A stretch of DNA of 64,000 nucleotides from Agarophyton chilense (GCA_030374765.1 JARGXX010000001.1:248001-312000); one strand, 5' to 3'. Counted from the first letter of the stretch, positions 1 through 12,340 are shown. Notes: generated by a model not told the origin, from the sequence alone. A program made the numbers and translations.

Positions 1-1
1 C

Positions 2-1798
2 GTCCTTTTCTTCACGGCTGACTGGCCTGCAGCTTCAAAACTGCTGGGGTACGTTGGACACACCGGTACAGTGTTTTGTAGATTCTGCCTCAAGCAAAAG
101 ACGTACATACCCGAGTGTAACAGCTCTTACGTTGTTCCTCATATTTCATCTGGCCTTGTGAAAGCTGTGTTGGAAAAGAGGAGAGGGCGTAAAATTGTCT
201 ACAAAGTTGGGGACATTATCAACATCGAATGCGGCTCGGCTCGCCACGAATGCGATATCATTTCCACGTGGGGCAAGCTCAAACGACTCGGCGATGATGC
301 TGCTGCCGGAATGAATGAAATTGCACGAAAAACCGGCATCAAACGCGATTCTTGTTTTCGAAAGCTTTCGATGGACTTCAAGTACTCTTTTCCATACGAC
401 GTGATGCATCTGGTACTCTTGGGCTGGAGTAAACATTTGCTGAAGCTTCTCTGCGGATTTCACGCTCGCCATGAGAAGATGGAAACGACTCCGAGCTACT
501 GTATACCAAGGAACACACTCCACAAGATAGATAGTAACATGGATCGATGTTCAGGAGGAATTCCTGTTTCATGGGGGAGGCCACCGTTGGCTCTCCGTGA
601 CATAGAAAGATATAAGGCCGAGGACTTCAAACGTCAGTTAGAAATATACCTCGTTCCATTTCTGCATCGTGAAGGAGTTGAGGGGAAAATATTAACTATA
701 TGTAGGCTGACGTCGAGGCTGATATCAATATGCTTCCAATATCAGTGTGTGGATGGTAAAGTTGAAGAGTTAAAGAATGTTGTGGAGGAGCTGTACGCAA
801 GGTTCGTCGATTTGTTCTACAGAAAACCTTCAGATGCGTACTGCTTCACACCTACAACTCATGCAGTATTGCACCTTCCAGACCTTTTGAAACAGTGTGG
901 TCCTCTTCCAACGACATCTCAGTTTCTTATCGAGCGACTTCTTGGGGACATGGGAAGGCGAATGACCTCCAAGACAAATGTATACTCTCACTTGTTCCAT
1001 AAGAACCATAGACTATTCGCCCTTCGGATTATGAACAATGGACTTGCTCCGCGAGTCGTCGAAGAGAAAACTCTGAGACTCACGAGCGAAACAAGTGATC
1101 AGGACTCTGAATCATCAGGCGAAGGGAAAAGTACACGTTATACCAGTACAGGCGTCGAGTGTCATGGAACTGGAATCGAGAGCGAGGTATGCGGAGAAAA
1201 AAGAAGTTCTATATCAAGGTTCATGAGGCAGAACGTCTCCAATGGCGTCCAAAGCTATAGAATCACTTCTCTCAAACAGTACCAGTGGGCTACAATCTTC
1301 AAAAGTAATCAACAATTTTCCATTGAAACCAAGGAGTGGTACACGAAACGATGCAAGTCCACACGTGGAGCGCGTCAAAAGCATTGCATCGCGGGAGAGT
1401 TTTTGAGGGTTGACGAAGCACAGATCGATGCTGATTCTCATTCTGGAGTATCCCATACGACATCACTTCGAAAGACGAGAGATCTGTACTATGGTGAGGT
1501 ACAACGGATATTCGAGGCCTGCATCGAAATAAATAGACAAGATGGGAAGCGAGTGCTCATGTTAGCTCTTTTTCAGATCAAGTGGCAGTATGGGTGTGTG
1601 CATGAGGAACAACTAGATCTTGTGTACACGAGGGATAGAAGGCGTTCGGAGGTTTCCATTGAGACAAGTGAATGTATTCAACGCCTTGTCGGAGTACTTG
1701 ACATATCTGGAAGGCGATATTTTGTTGACAAGTTTAGAAACAAGAGAATAAGCCGCGGTGACCTCCAAATTCCGGGCGCCCTTGCCGTGCGGGTATAG
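2..1798 (+). CDS. CACTA-superfamily (Plavaka-like) transposase, 5' end outside window
   Basis: Open from base 2 with no stop until 1796-1798, so the gene enters from the left. The first in-window residues (VLFFTADWPAASKLLG, then CRFCLKQK with a CxxC pair) align with the homologous frame at 56.3-57.1 kb, and the later blocks FPYDVMHLVLLGWSKHLL, YCFTPTTHAVLHLPDLL, SQFLIERLLGDMGRR and FQIKWQYG recur in the decayed copy at 54.9-56.0 kb. The DvMH block followed by a conserved HxxxHLPD-type stretch is typical of Tnp2/Plavaka DDE transposases of the CACTA group. The family cuts and pastes elements with CACTA-type ends; no terminal repeats were found. The C-terminus diverges from the second copy after NKRISR; the last 13 codons lie antisense to the channel gene's last exon, so the native C-terminus is probably lost. 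Family assignment is from motif pattern, not a search. Confidence 0.72.
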   Translation, partial: VLFFTADWPAASKLLGYVGHTGTVFCRFCLKQKTYIPECNSSYVVPHISSGLVKAVLEKRRGRKIVYKVGDIINIECGSARHECDIISTWGKLKRLGDDAAAGMNEIARKTGIKRDSCFRKLSMDFKYSFPYDVMHLVLLGWSKHLLKLLCGFHARHEKMETTPSYCIPRNTLHKIDSNMDRCSGGIPVSWGRPPLALRDIERYKAEDFKRQLEIYLVPFLHREGVEGKILTICRLTSRLISICFQYQCVDGKVEELKNVVEELYARFVDLFYRKPSDAYCFTPTTHAVLHLPDLLKQCGPLPTTSQFLIERLLGDMGRRMTSKTNVYSHLFHKNHRLFALRIMNNGLAPRVVEEKTLRLTSETSDQDSESSGEGKSTRYTSTGVECHGTGIESEVCGEKRSSISRFMRQNVSNGVQSYRITSLKQYQWATIFKSNQQFSIETKEWYTKRCKSTRGARQKHCIAGEFLRVDEAQIDADSHSGVSHTTSLRKTRDLYYGEVQRIFEACIEINRQDGKRVLMLALFQIKWQYGCVHEEQLDLVYTRDRRRSEVSIETSECIQRLVGVLDISGRRYFVDKFRNKRISRGDLQIPGALAVRV

Positions 1799-4700
1799 TG
1801 GACGACGTTCTTTCGTTCTCGAAGCATGGATCGCAAATGACGAAGACGCCATCTGTGTTAGCGCATAATGTGTTAAGATCGGGATGTGTATAGACGTAGG
1901 GTAGCAAATTATCTATCACCGCTTTCTCCGTGTATTTCAGTTGCCCAAGGACATAAGTGACTGTATGTATCCTTGAACCCGCACCCGTCGCACCGTGGCC
2001 TTCTTTGTCCGCTGGAGCAGTATATTTCTTCTCGTTAGTTCCCGCAAAGCCTGATAATTGATTTTGGGCATCTGTTGTAAAGTCTGCGTCGGATGCGTCG
2101 TTCACATCAATCGTGCTTGACGTTTCTTCATCGGATGCAACAGCCATTTCATCATTGTGAGCCTCACCATCCAATCGTCCATGGACTTCATTCCTTCCTT
2201 CCTGTTCTTGAACATGACTGGGAAGCACTTCTCGGAAAGTGCCAAAGACTCTTCGGAGAAGTCGCCTCACGCGAATGAAGACAGATGATCCCTCGATTTC
2301 ATTTCCTTCTTCGCCAGATAAAGACTCGTTTGTCAGCTGTCCCAAGTAGCGCAACACGGCTGCTCCCCTCTTCTTTCGGGATTTGGTGGGCAACAGCGCA
2401 GGTGCAGTACCAGAACGGTAAATTCCAAGCGGAGTTACGCCTAATCTGATGAGGGCGTTGAAAATTTTCTCGTATCGTACTAGCTCAAGATCACCTCTTC
2501 CAGCTGTATTGCGGGAATCAAACATGGAAGGCGGAATCCTGATAAGGCGGATCTTCATTCCAAAACTCTGCGAGTTAGTACCAAGAATATTGGTAAACAA
2601 ATTAATGAAACCTGGTTCAATGTACTCCCGCGCCAGGAAAGTGATGGCATTAGATTGTACAAGCAGCTCCCCTGACGCATATCTACGCTTCGGCGAGCTC
2701 TAACGGCACCAGGCTTAGGCGCGGGATCACCCTCGAACTCTGGAACGATATTAGCGGGGCTGTCCGGAATGATACCCCTCAAGTTTTTTAAGGGTTGTTG
2801 CGAAAGTCTTCCGTGGAGAGCATTTGACACATTGTGACGTGTTGACCCCTGACGAATCTCGTTACCTTGGCCGACGACAGTGCGTTCCCGTGATGGCGCC
2901 TGGGGTTTGACTGCAGATGCTGCATTTGAAGCTCCTTCAGTGGAACATGTATTGCGATTTTCACCAGCTAAAGGACCGTGACTATCTTCTTCTCCAAGAT
3001 TTTCACCCTTTCTACGTGGATGCAATGGTTTTCGAAAGTACTCAGACGACCATTCTTCTAAAACATCTGAACAAAAAGAAAGATTCTGATCGTCTTTGGT
3101 ATCGAAATTTAAAGTAGAAAGAGTGAGTAAGGTTTGAGAGTCGGGACACTTTCGTTTTTGCCTGTAGTGAGCTGTGGTTACTGCTGTGTTTGCATGGGCT
3201 ATCCTAGCCTTCCTACACGTGGCCCTCGATGTAGAAGATACTTCTGCAAAGAAAAGGTATTGTTCAACAACTGGAGATGACTTAGCGCAAAATTCCGACG
3301 ATATGCAGGGATGAACGACGACAACATTTGCTTTGTGTGTTCCTCTGACTGACATACGTACATCTTTTTTCCACAGGTTCGCAAGCAGCAAAGTAAGTGT
3401 CTCCAACGCCCCCTCACCCTTGGGCGCAATGATGACGTGGTCTTTCAAGTCTTCTGGGACGCGATGAGCTTTGGCTTTTGTGAGAAGCCATTCTGTCCTC
3501 TCTGCTTGCTGTGCAATTCTCTCCGAATCTTCCTCATCAAAGAGCGCGTCAAGATCATCCCCTGACTGGTTTCGGCGTTTTGTAAAAGAGAACAGAATGA
3601 TGGAGATATTTCACCCAGTTCTAGAATCTGACTTGCCTCCAGCTCATGAACATTGGGTGGGGCATTCTCTCTCGCCGTTTGCGACTGTCCCATTGACTCC
3701 AGAGGCGGATGAGTGGTTGAAACCAATTTTTCTCGACGTAGCTTTGCATAGCGCAGTGCTACAATGTTTAGAACGGCAGCAACTGCTCCCAGTTCATGAT
3801 ACGTCAACACTATCACTAAATCACCACGGGAAAGCAATGCATCGGTGTTAAGGACAAGTCTTGGAACAGGATTACTGACATCACTGAAAGCCACGCTGAT
3901 AAGCCCTAGTTGACACAGCTCTGTTGCTAAATCCTTTATCGCAACGCCGTCGAGCTCTTTCGGAACAATTGCATAAGCGAGCTCGCACGATGCTCCCATA
4001 TGGTATTCCGATAGCCACGGTGGCTCGTTTTCTGAGAATTCTGGAGTTTGCACGTCAAGGTACATATTTGACAGTAAAGTACCTACCCCATTCGCTCTTA
4101 CATTTCCAGATATCAACGCCATTTGAATTTCTTGAAGACAAACGAGTTGTGAACGAGCAAGATCATCTTTCCCACGACCTGTTTCATAATTTCTTCTAGT
4201 ATCCTCTTGAGTGTCGAGGTATCTATGCACATGTTCTTCAAATCTATTCAGAACACTGCCTTTGCGTTGTAGCTCTGGAATAGTTTCGTATTCGAGCTCT
4301 AGGACTTTAAAATATAATCCGGTATATGCTGCGTTTCTACTCATTTCCTTTCCTCTGAAATATGTCTCCTCTTTCGAAAAAGTAGATGGTGTGATGAGAG
4401 CAGTGTATGTCTGTAGATTAGAATTTTCTAGGATAGTCTGAGCGTAAATGGGAATATCTGTCCGAATGTTTCTGATCGCCAAGGCGCTCATAACGGTTTC
4501 GGTGTCTTGGATTGACGGTTCTTCACCGTTCCTAAACGAGCTCAAAATAAACACAGCATCAGCAGTCTCAATCCCGGCACGACTGAGATCTAAGGAGTTC
4601 CCAACAGAACCATGCATGTACTGCACCCTGTTCTGCAAGAAGTAATTCTTCGCAAGATACTGATACCAATCAGAGCCAGACCATTGTACTTCGCCTACGA

Positions 4701-5721
4701 GTACAACAATCCTGGCATTCTTGTTTGAACCGCAGGGGTCTGAAAAAAACTCTGAAATGAATTGGATGAGGTCCATACGGTTTGGAGATCCGGTTATAAT
4801 GACGTGGCGAGTGTTCTTGTTCTTAACGAACCATCCGCTCCCACGACGACGACGGGCATGCGTCAGGAGCTCCGAAACGATGGAAGCAAATATAACAATA
4901 CCTATGATAATGATGAACAAAGTGAAGATGCGTCCTTGCAAAGTCGAGGGAGAGAAATCGCCATATCCTACGGTCGAAAAAGTGACAATAATGAAGTAGC
5001 ATGAATTCAAAAACGCCCATTCTCCAAAATTGAACCACCTTTCGCGAAAAGCTGTAGGGAGAAGATCACCTGGAATTTCGAGAAGCTGGATGGCACCAGC
5101 AAGCGTGTAAAACAGCACTAGATTCTGAAAAAGTAGCTTTAAAAGAAGCCTTCTGGAGCTCATCATTCGAATAAAAAGTAGTCTTTCCAAGATCAAATAG
5201 GAAAGATATAGCGAAACCGCGCGAAGGAAAGCTAAGTTCAGATATGCATTCGGACCATCAGCAATCCACATCGATGGGTATGAGAAGGAATCAACCAGAA
5301 TTTGTAGGGAGAAAACGGATGAGAAAGCTGACTCATTTGATAGTAAACGCAGAACAGCATCGATAACAAGTAGCCTCGAAGATATTCCGTACACAACTTT
5401 GATGTACGTACTGACATTCTGCAAGTTTGTGCCATGTACGTACACAACACATACCAGCAAGTTAAGGGCGAATCTGATAACTTCAAGAAAGAAAAACAAG
5501 TGTAAATTCCCACCACGGTATTTCATGGAAAAGCCTTGTAGTTTTGGCAAGCGACGAAGGGAGCGATGAAGATTTCGCGGTCCATAATTGATAATGTAAC
5601 GGCGACAATGGTCAAGCAGGAATGCGACGAAAGCCGTGACTCCAAACGTTATCAGACCGAGATACAGAGAACGCCCAATGAACCTCCAAAGCAAATCGTT
5701 TTTGGGCTCAGCCAAGTCCAT
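1734..5721 (-). CDS. BK (Slo)-type potassium channel with two RCK domains, three exons
   Basis: Exon 1 (5721-3615) encodes about 702 residues: a hydrophobic S0-like segment (17-36), further membrane segments to S6 (264-288), selectivity filter TVGYGD at 250-255, then an RCK1 Rossmann domain starting RHVIITGSPNRMDL near 305. Reading on without splicing meets a stop at 3445, but removing a 53-nt GT-AG intron (3614-3562) joins it in frame to a second RCK domain (LKDHVIIAPKGEGALE, then FFAEVSSTSRATCRKARI). After a charged linker, the frame changes again near 2.7-2.87 kb and continues with RRYASGELLVQSNAITFLAR and a closing RCK lobe (LGVTPLGIYRS, TDGVFVICDP), ending at 1734. Total about 1,250 residues, close to BK alpha subunits. 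RCK gating by Ca2+ or other ligands is family knowledge; no calcium bowl is obvious and the S4 charges are sparse. The start is the first Met before S0. The last exon overlaps the convergent transposase by 65 bp. Confidence 0.82.
2690..2875 (-). other. Second exon break in the channel gene (intron or frameshift, edges unresolved)
   Basis: The RCK2 frame (ending at 2555 if read through) loses channel-like character in this interval, while the frame ending at 1734 becomes channel-like from codons SSPKRRYASGELLV onward. A possible donor is AAG|GTAACG near 2868 and a possible acceptor GTTAG near 2702, but their phases do not match, so the exact junction cannot be given from sequence alone. Confidence 0.45.
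3562..3614 (-). other. 53-nt intron in the channel gene
   Basis: On the minus strand the exon ends GAACTGG before GTGAAATATC, and the intron ends TTTTACAAAACGCCGAAACCAGTCAG before GGGATGATCTT in pieces (pyrimidine run then CAG). Splicing gives Glu-Leu-Gly-Asp-Asp-Leu-Asp and keeps the RCK2 frame open, whereas the unspliced frame stops at 3445. Only the reading-frame logic supports it. A one-base indel is the alternative. Confidence 0.6.
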
Positions 5722-8700
5722 GGATTTTGAGGCGAATGCAACAGAACTCTCCGTGGCTTAACCACGAATTTTTGAGAGCGGGAATTAAAGGCTCGGATGG
5801 CCACGGTTTTGAGGTGGATGTCTGAAATATGACAGCGTGAAATTTGGAGCACGACTCTTTTTTGTGTTTTACGATGCAGCAAAGCAAAGCGGCCTCCTGA
5901 TGTTGAATAGCACGAGACTGCCGCAAATGTATTTTCAAATATAAATTGCCGAAATAGGGCCGGAGGCATCTCCATTGGGCTACATTGCGTCCATTTCTCG
6001 GACGGCCGTCAACTGCTGGCCTGCTTTTGGCCACTTTACGACGCATCAATATTTTTTTTAAGATAATGCCACTTGTTTGGCGGCCCTGTGCCGGCCACTT
6101 CTGGACATGCAAAATAAAATTTGGATTTAATCAAGTCCCATTATCGGCCATATTCTGTCCCAAACCACTGTTCACTGGGCATATGGTGTCGCGTAACCTT
6201 TCCTGCAAAAGGCCAGCTTCGGGTATAGAGTGAAAACATATCCTTTTGTTACTACCTTTCCTCGGGAAGCCTTGCAGGGGTTGTACATGCCTGTTTCTGG
6301 TTAACGCAGAAGTGGGAAGGCTGAAGAAATCGTTACACTTCCGGAGTGTCTGACCGGAAGTCAGGGTGTCTGAACCCTAATGACTATTGACATATGTATT
6401 TGGTTGCGTTGGATTCAGGAGATCAAAAAGAAGAAGTTTATATCGAAATATTTATATCTCTTTACATCTACCTGGGCCTTTCAGTAACGGAAAAGGCTTA
6501 TTTTCGCCCAAGTTTACTGTAACTTCCAGCTCACAGAGTCTCATCAAAAGATGGCGCCCATAGTAGTGCACTCTATTTTTGTAAACACTCTATGTTTCTA
6601 GAACTACCACTGTGAAATTCGTAAAAAGCCCCGTATTCCTGTGACAAACTACGCAGGGTCATCCGTGCCACACGGTAACAAGTCATACTCGAAACCCCCT
6701 CACGGCCACAGCGCGTATACGCATGTTAATCGTGCGCACTGAGCCATCGAATTTGGCAATGACGCCTCGCTAAAAATATATATGTGACGCATACCCGAAA
6801 AAAAGGGCAGAATTTTTTTTAAGTCCTAGAACACTACCTTCATGACGGGTGAACATCCATCTACATACGATCTAGCGAGTTAATTAACTCATTTGCCTTC
6901 GTATGGTGATCATACACTAACCTCCGATTCGATGAAAACCAACGTAACATAAATAAAAATTTTCATGACATGCCTTGCGTCGGCGAATAATAGCATACAC
7001 CAAAATTTTGATTGACGGTCTTATGGCCTGTTTCAGTCCATGTTGGTGCTAATATTTTTCAATACTTGGAGCACGTTCATCAGGTTTACCAAATCTCTTA
7101 CAAATGAAGTTGACTTTTTCTATTGCTGAGAAAAGCATATATTGTACACAAATGTGTAACAGTACAAATTCATATTATAAAACGTTTTAAGAATCGAAAG
7201 GTTGAGAATTTGATACAATTTCAAGCTTCATCGATTGTTTTTGGCGAGAACGTTTGATGAGGTACTTTTGTCTACACTCGATCTTATAATTTGCATGTTG
7301 AATTATGAAGAAAACCTCCACTTGAACAAGTAAATGAAAAACTACGCTGAAAGTACAAGGACAGTAAACAGTTGTTTTCATTTCCTAGACGTGTGCAGTA
7401 ATGGCTATCATCCTTTAAGAGTGTGGTAGCGAATAAACAGTTGTTTTGGCCACCTTCATTGTTACAGCATCTACAGAGCCCTTTCAACTCTGGCAAATCA
7501 GATCGCAAACATAGATGACCTAAAGTAAGCTGGAACAGTCCAATAGAATGAAAAAGGTAGTCACTATGTTCTTGCGAATAGGCAACAGCATTCACTAGAC
7601 TATACTTCAATACAGGCAAGAGCGAATAAAACAAAACGCGATCTGAAGACTTTAACAGGAAAAAAGTACACATGGAGTTTTTAATCTTCTCTTCGCAGGA
7701 AGATAGAGTTTACGTCAACCAATGTAAAGCACCATTTAAAAGAGGACGTGATTAATAGCAAAAACCCGATACTTTGTAAAGGACAGATTGAAAAGTGTTT
7801 GGAAAGCACTGATTTTTCGAAATTCTCGGTTTTATGGCCTGCAATCCTAGCATTGACAAATTTAATATGGTCAATACATTTTTTATTTTGTAAAAATAAT
7901 AGTTCTTGATAATGCTCCTATTGATCTTGATATTGTTTATAGGTACTTCTCGAACGTTGTTGGATAATGGTTTTTCGCGCTTATAAGTGTTTTGGGTGGT
8001 AGAATAGGATGACTGTTGAGCCTGAAATATGATGGGTTTATCTGACCAGAAGATGTCATGGTATAATTAAATCAATTTGTTTTTCTTTGAATAAAGATTT
8101 TGAGGCAATACTAGTTTGTACACTAGAGTTTGGTATCACTTTCGCTATATCTTGAAAAATCTATGTTTTCTCATTCATGCGCAGTTCTTTGGCTTTTATT
8201 TCCGACGTTCTCAAAGTATTGTTCGTGTACGCTAGTGCTTTGAACTAGATACAGGGCAAAACCTAATGCACCACAGAGACCCAAGTCCTCATAAAAGAGA
8301 TGGGATATACAAGATACCAATTAAATACAGAAAAACAGCAGAGATGCGCTGTTTTTTCTCAGTTTTTTTAATTATGCGTTACTGCGATTTAGTCCTCTCA
8401 AGTTCAAAACCAAATTTGATGTCTGATATCATATTTTAACTGTGGAAGACATGAATTGGGTTAATCGTGGGAGTTTAAAAGTTTTCTTTTTACACATGGG
8501 CTGATATCGTGAATGGAGAATTAGTAGAAATGCGTTGGTACTTGATTTAGATGAAGACATAGATGATGCAAAAACTGCTCTCGATACGCATGACTTGGCC
8601 TATAAATGGAGAGAGACCATATTGAAGACCCATAATAGGCTCCAGCGTCAACTGGCCCGACATTCTACTGGAGAAATATGACAGCCCAGGGTTTCGTGTA

Positions 8701-9755
8701 TAAATCCCATGGGGTCGTAGAGATGAACCCTCTCCCGAACAATGTCCCAACTGCCAGTTCAAATGGCCCCATTATACCGCCGGCAATCGAGACCACTTCA
8801 CCAAGAGTTCGAAATTGTACAACGCTTACCGATCACTAGCCAAGTTTTAAATAGATCACCGATGAAATTTCCAACCCTGATACACCATTGTCAGAAACTG
8901 CAAACAATGGCCTAAATTCTTCATCTTTCCAAAGTCTCAAAACTGACTGAAGCATGCAGCGCGAACAAGTAGTCAATTATCAAACCGTGGAAGACCAGAA
9001 TAATGCAGAATAAGAATAACAAGAAAACGAAAAAGACACCGGGATAGACATAAAAGCAGTTTACCTTTGCTACGTGACCCGATTCTCAATGTGCCAATAA
9101 TAAAGGAAAAAGATTTCATCAATACTGAGAATAGAGCCATGGAAAACGAGTTCTTTGATATTCGAGTTATAATAAGGCCCCATGCCTGCCAAACCCGTTT
9201 ACACTTGTGTCGCCTTTCCATGCAGGCGCAGTAAAGCACTCAACGAGGACAATGAGGGAGATTTTGTTATAATAAGAAGATCCCCCTCACGAAGAGTACA
9301 TAGTTATGCAACCGCCGGGCGACACAGTTAAAACGCCGCCTGAAAATCCTCAGCATCAAGTTGAGGAAGGCAATAGATGACAAAGGCAATCAGAACGACC
9401 AGAGCATATCTCCCAAAGTCAAAGGAACCACCAAGAGCACTCAAGATCGTTACAAAACTATCGTGTTGTTTTCAATCCCCCGGAAACCTGCAACATTGGA
9501 GTACGCGGTTCCCTTGCAAAAAAAAATGGACTTATAAGTCATAGTTTTGAGCTACTGCTGAGCGTTGGTTGCTTCTCTCATGGATGGCGGAACACAGTTT
9601 TTTCAAGGCTAGACCATCTATCCAAAAAATACCAAAAGAGATTTACCGATGTTGTTTTTAAAACACGAGTTATTGCCTGTGTTTTGCACTATTTAAGTCC
9701 AGTTGGTGTACCAGTCATGCTTAAATTTGTTTTTAAATATAAAACCTAGTCAGCT
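5722..9755. other. No gene recognised; AT-rich intergenic DNA
   Basis: About 4 kb with only short chance frames. From about 8.5 kb the plus strand may hold the decayed gag end of the Ty3/gypsy remnant that follows: a short run near 8737 reads CPNCQFKWPHY (a CxxC pair), but it is interrupted and does not form a full zinc knuckle. The channel promoter should lie just above 5721; no core element was identified. Confidence 0.5.
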
Positions 9756-10515
9756 TTGCGATTGAAGTTTGCCACCAAAGTACAACAAAGTGGTTCAATA
9801 AGAAATAGAGTGCATAAGAGAAGCCGGTATTATGCGCCTTTTTTCTCCGGCCTGGTATTTCCAATCGTAATATCCAAGAAGAAAGATTTGTACTCAAGGT
9901 TCTGCGCCGACGACAGTGCCACAAATATTGTCATAAAACCGGACAGTTGGCAACTCCCGCGCATGGACCAAATATTTGACAAATTGGTGGTTGCAGCTTT
10001 TCACTAATTTCGATTTCTTCAGCGGATATTGGCAAATCCGAATGGCTGCCAGATGTAACGAAATGAACACAGTTGTCTCTAGAACTTTTCAATTTGTGGT
10101 CATGCCTTTCGGAATGATGAATGCTCCATCTACATCTCGGCGAATTATGAACTCAATTACGGGAAAAATCTCGTTCACGCGTTTCCACACAAACGACTTA
10201 GAAATCCTCTCAAATTCTGTGAAAGAACACCTGAAGCACCCCGATGAAATTATCAAAATAATTTCAAATCATGGATTAAGAATCAAGATCGCCAAGTGCG
10301 ATTTTTCTCAAACCCGCACTTCCCTGCGCGGTCACATTATCAAGTCTACCGGGATATCGGGTGACACGAACAAAACGTCGCTAATACAGGAAGTAACAAT
10401 ACCTACTGCTAGCGATCTTCGTAGTTTCTATGGGTTGGAAAGTTATTACCGTCGATTCATCAAAAATTCGCAAATACATGGGCTTCTCTTCACGCAGCAA
10501 CCTATGAAAAACTAA
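9756..10515 (+). pseudogene. Reverse transcriptase remnant of Ty3/gypsy element A
   Basis: Frames 9756-10007 and 9976-10515 overlap and differ by one shift. Readable blocks are VISKKKDLYSRFCADDSATN (palm entry, normally KKDG..R.CvDYR), LPRMDQIFDKL, TNFDFFSGYWQIRM (the catalytic Asp block), FVVMPFGMMNAPSTSRRIMN, and LRSFYGLESYYRRFIKN (the connection block, normally FLGL.nYYRrFI). The YxDD box is replaced by FHTNDLEIL, so the polymerase would be dead even without the frameshift. Codons before 9830 are poorly conserved. Confidence 0.8.
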
Positions 10516-10559
10516 AAGTGACCCTCATCCCGGTAATGATTAAAGCATTGCAATCATTG

Positions 10560-10860
10560 AAAGGCAAGCTCGGATAACCACCTGTTCTCGGCTTTCCAGA
10601 ATTTAAGTTTTTTTTAGAGTCGGAACAGATGCAACTTTCCTGGCCTATGATGAACGTATCGAAACAGAACTACTCTGTATTTGAGAAATAAGTATTAGCA
10701 GTCTTGTTCGCACTGAAAGAGTTTCGTTTATATTTGCTAGGTGCTATTTTCGCTAGAAACAGACCATCATGCCGTCAGCTACGCAATTAGAAAGAAAGAG
10801 ATTCATGGATGGCTAGCTCGATTGGTGGATCTTCTTATAAAGTTTGAATTCGAGACTGGC
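10560..10860 (+). pseudogene. RNase H remnant of Ty3/gypsy element A
   Basis: In broken frames the plus strand reads PVLGFPEF, then NYSVFEK, VLAVLFALKEFRLYLLGA, matching the usual Ty3/gypsy RNase H core (Y s v .EkE.LAvv.AlkkfR.YL.G). A stop falls inside NYSVFEK*VLAV. It lies at the expected distance behind the RT remnant. Confidence 0.65.
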
Positions 10861-11399
10861 CAAAGGCCTGAGAAAGGGAACGCGGCGGGGGATTAAATCC
10901 ATAGTTTTGAAGAAGGGGAAACCTCTAATGCCTTTGATCTCCACTAAGCTGAGGACTGTGTCAAAAGAACCCCTCTCAATTTTCTCCGTCCTTTCTGTTC
11001 CGAAATCAGCCGCTACCTCAGTAATATGTCTATGGAAGCTAACGATCCAAAGAAGCGAGCTGCAATTTAAAAAAAAAGCCAAAAATTTCGTTGCTTGTGA
11101 ATCCCAGCTATTTCGACACACAAAGAATGTTTGAAGGCCTATTTCAATAATGGAAGAATGCCCCAAAAATTGTACAATCTTTTCAAGATGAAGTGGAGCA
11201 CTAGGTAATTAAATATACAAGGAATTTCATACGTATCAAGTTTTGGTGGCCGAAGAGATTCACTGAAATAGTTGCGTACCTTTCTAATTGTAAAAGATTC
11301 CAGCAGTAGATTTTGCGGTTCTGCTGCCTCGCACAAGGCAAGTTAACAGTATCGCGCATATCGGAGTTGGGGATCTGAGAGGATGGCCTATCTCTCTAA

Positions 11400-12200
11400 C
11401 CACGAAGCCCCAGGGTGCTGCAATCGTGCTAAACTTCGTTCAATCTCAGATATCTAACCCATTCAGGCCTGCTCTCGACCTAGTTTGTAACAGTTTCTAC
11501 TTCTTTCATGACCGAGACTGTCTGAGACTATATGGACAAGACAGGATTCTCTCTAAGACTGGTACTATCATATGTACTAATGTCTAACGGCAGGTTGGAA
11601 CGAACGGTAAAACCAATCAAGTAAGCGATCGGGAAGACAGTATTAGATAAGAAAAGAGATTGGGATGACGTTTTAGATATTGTTCTGTATGGATACAGAC
11701 GTCGCAGTATGGAAAAAGAATACTAATCATTTTAGATACTGTATGGCATGCCACCTAGAATGCATGAGAAGGAACCTCCCTCTTTCATTGGACGCTCTAC
11801 ACTGGATAATTTCCAACAAGATACTTTGACAGGGATTATCGGTTGTACCACTAGGATTACAAATAGCCCCAAAGTCCGGTTGATACGAATTACAACCATC
11901 TGTTCAACGCTGGATATGAATCTTGGTCGTATTTGGGAAAGCTTTAAACCCCAACGTTTAGTGGTCCACTTTCCAATCCAAGTTCTACGGTCCATGTTGA
12001 GTAGCTTATTCAATACCTCTTCGATATATACTGGTATCATGACTTCAGAGATACACTCGATAAGACGTACACGCCCGGCGACTTAGAGCTTGTACGAAAA
12101 AACCCAAACCTCTCCACGACGCAGCTATAACTATGGGCGAAGACTCTTCAGGGAAATCTCTCCGTGTGATATCAAAGAAAAGACATGTCATTTTCCGCCC
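11400..12200 (+). pseudogene. Integrase remnant of Ty3/gypsy element A
   Basis: Broken frames give NGRLERTVKPIK (normally NGqvER.nrtlk, with the catalytic Glu), WDDVLDIVLYGYRRRSMEKEY, ILYGMPPRMHEKEPP (normally P.eLlyG..pr.p), and HDFRDTLDKTYTPGDLELVRK (normally ..D.r....f.vGD.Vlvr) near 12.05 kb. Several stops and shifts separate the blocks. No chromodomain was recognised after the last block. Confidence 0.65.
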
Positions 12201-12340
12201 AATTCGTGTCAATTCTTATCGGCTTGGATCATTTTTTCTTTTAAGCGTAAGTATCGTCGCTGCATATACAATCTCTATAAGACTATGATCTCTTTAAAAC
12301 TTACAGAGCGTCAATTAGAATAATTCTTGTAACATTCTGG

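Larger units (their letters stand above)
9756..12340 (+). mobile_element. Decayed Ty3/gypsy retrotransposon A (RT, RNase H, integrase remnants)
   Basis: Successive plus-strand fragments follow Ty3/gypsy pol order: reverse transcriptase (9.76-10.5 kb), RNase H (10.56-10.86 kb), integrase core and C-terminal region (11.4-12.2 kb). Each is broken by stops and shifts, more than element B in this window. No LTRs, primer site or polypurine tract were found, so the outer limits are unknown. It is a different family from element B, because the shared motifs are spelled quite differently. Confidence 0.75.

Noticed and set aside
3471-5004. Plus-strand frames opposite the channel gene
   Set aside because: Antisense shadows; the minus-strand frame carries the pore and RCK motifs.
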